From assembly GCF_022605725.1 (NCBI RefSeq), contig NC_065548.1, forward strand, positions 44,819,131 through 44,883,130: a stretch of DNA of 64,000 bases, given 5' to 3'. This stretch comes from Anthonomus grandis grandis (Eukaryota > Arthropoda > Insecta > Coleoptera > Curculionidae). Each line of letters opens with the position of its first letter. The stretch's first letter is position 1. Under the pieces are notes generated by a model. That model did no database searches. It was not told the DNA's origin and saw only the letters and a program-made list of their open reading frames with translations. This document shows, piece by piece, positions 63,291 to 64,000 of the stretch. Position numbers and translations under genes: made by a program.

Positions 63291-64000
63291 TTAACCCTTA
63301 ACTACTGTAGTGTCGATTTAATAGCGTTACGCATGTAGTGCGGTCATGGTGACCGCAAATATAATTACCGCCAAAAAATATATTTTTGTGTTTTTCATAT
63401 TGTTTTATTATTTATAATAAATATTAAAAGGTTTTTAATGAAAATCGAAGGTAAACAAACAAAACCAGTAAATATATATATTTTTTTAAATGTTTTTATT
63501 TCATAAGGCTTTTTTTTTAAATTTTACAGTTTTTTTTAAAATAAACATTAAACAAAAAGTAATAAAATAATATGGCTTATTTTTTCTTAAAGATAAAGGT
63601 ATGGAGTTACAAAAAAAAACTTAACATTACATAAACAACATTATCTAAAAAAAATTGCACATGTTAAAAAAGTTACAAATTATGCCTGCAGTTTATGCAA
63701 AGCTTTGTCGAACACTCAACACAAATGGGTTTTGTACACATGTAGCACAAATGAAAAGTTTTTCTTTTTAGTTTTGAAGGACAAGTGTAACACTTTTTTG
63801 TTTTCCTTTTTTCCAATTTTTCCATTTCCACCTGTTCCAGACGTTCTTCAGGAATATTTAGAATTCTTTTTATTGTAGACCGTAGATCTCGAGCAATTCT
63901 TGGATTATTGGCTCTTCTTTCTAAATGCGGCCTGACTAGCTCATCAGCAAGAATTTTAATAAAGTCGGTTTTTTCCATTACTTTATTGTTCTTATAACTC
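63291..64000 (-). mobile_element. Left end of a second piggyBac element, cut by the window edge
   Basis: Starts with TTAA (63291-63294) followed by CCCTTAACTACTGTAGTG as probable terminus. A subterminal palindrome (GCGGTCA TGG TGACCGC) lies at 63340-63356. The minus-strand transposase C-terminus is at 63978-63673. Confidence 0.75.
63673..63978 (-). CDS. PiggyBac transposase C-terminal part, partial
   Basis: The frame MEKTDFIKILADELVRPHLE then RANNPRIARDLRSTIKRILN leads into a cysteine-rich domain: CYTCPSKLKRKTFHLCYMC, KPICVECSTKLCINC. This is the C-terminal zinc-binding domain of piggyBac transposases of the PGBD type. The catalytic part would be to the right, outside the window; the ATG at 63978 is an internal Met. 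It differs clearly from the piggyBac at 12496-15141, so two piggyBac families are present. Confidence 0.8.
   Translation of the reverse strand: MEKTDFIKILADELVRPHLERRANNPRIARDLRSTIKRILNIPEERLEQVEMEKLEKRKTKKCYTCPSKLKRKTFHLCYMCTKPICVECSTKLCINCRHNL

Overview
The window looks like an AT-rich insect nuclear genome, possibly a beetle, but the order cannot be fixed from sequence alone. It carries spliced genes with GT-AG introns, an insect-type UDP-glycosyltransferase, a leucine-rich-repeat secreted or membrane protein, and a very dense load of transposable elements (gypsy, copia, CR1/Jockey/I-type and R4/Dong-type non-LTR elements, piggyBac, pogo, Tc1/mariner and a Sola-like element). I found no sign of prokaryotic organisation, CRISPR arrays, tRNA or rRNA.

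Two host genes are supported, both on the + strand. The first is a complete three-exon UDP-glycosyltransferase (25616-25865, 45394-46200, 54748-55247; 518 aa) whose two introns are 19.5 kb and 8.5 kb of stacked transposons. The second is the first coding exon (60854-61989) of an LRR protein that runs off the right end of the window.

Layout. 1-2945: gypsy pol (-) with a single in-frame stop. 3266-5188: pogo-type element with an intact 580 aa transposase ending in a PHD-like finger. 5390-7190, 7620-9030 and 9450-10600: degraded non-LTR retrotransposons. 11700-12450: old gypsy gag/protease remnant. 12496-15141: complete piggyBac element with TTAA target duplication. 15420-15807: RTE-like remnant. 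17148-18750: a fold-back palindrome with a 1.34 kb mariner at its exact TA centre. 19594-20900: R4/Dong-type fragment abutting a (TAA)14 tract. 20930-24310: CR1-like element (-).

UGT intron 1 (25866-45393) holds a remarkable nest. A copia element (3' LTR 29826-30010, coding remnants up to about 39946) has been split by a CR1-like 3' fragment, by a 3.3 kb Sola-like DNA transposon with 4-bp target duplications, and by a young internally deleted gypsy element with 248-bp LTRs. On its far side copia abuts the 5' LTR and gag start of another gypsy family. That gag is itself split by a 3.5 kb terminal-inverted-repeat element carrying an I-type non-LTR retrotransposon. Intron 2 (46201-54747) holds RNase H remnants, a Tc1-like remnant, a mariner with about 217-bp terminal repeats, a degenerate 0.9 kb inverted repeat of unknown coding sequence, and a mariner split by about 2.2 kb of unclassified DNA. 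Downstream of the UGT lie a non-LTR element (56200-57990) and a GC-rich ORF1-like block (57990-59530). After the LRR exon come a pogo remnant and the left end of a second piggyBac.

The UGT enzyme is expected to work in the endoplasmic reticulum membrane, conjugating small lipophilic compounds with UDP-sugars. The rest of the window is mainly a record of repeated, datable transposon insertions. All identifications are by eye from motifs; no database search was run.
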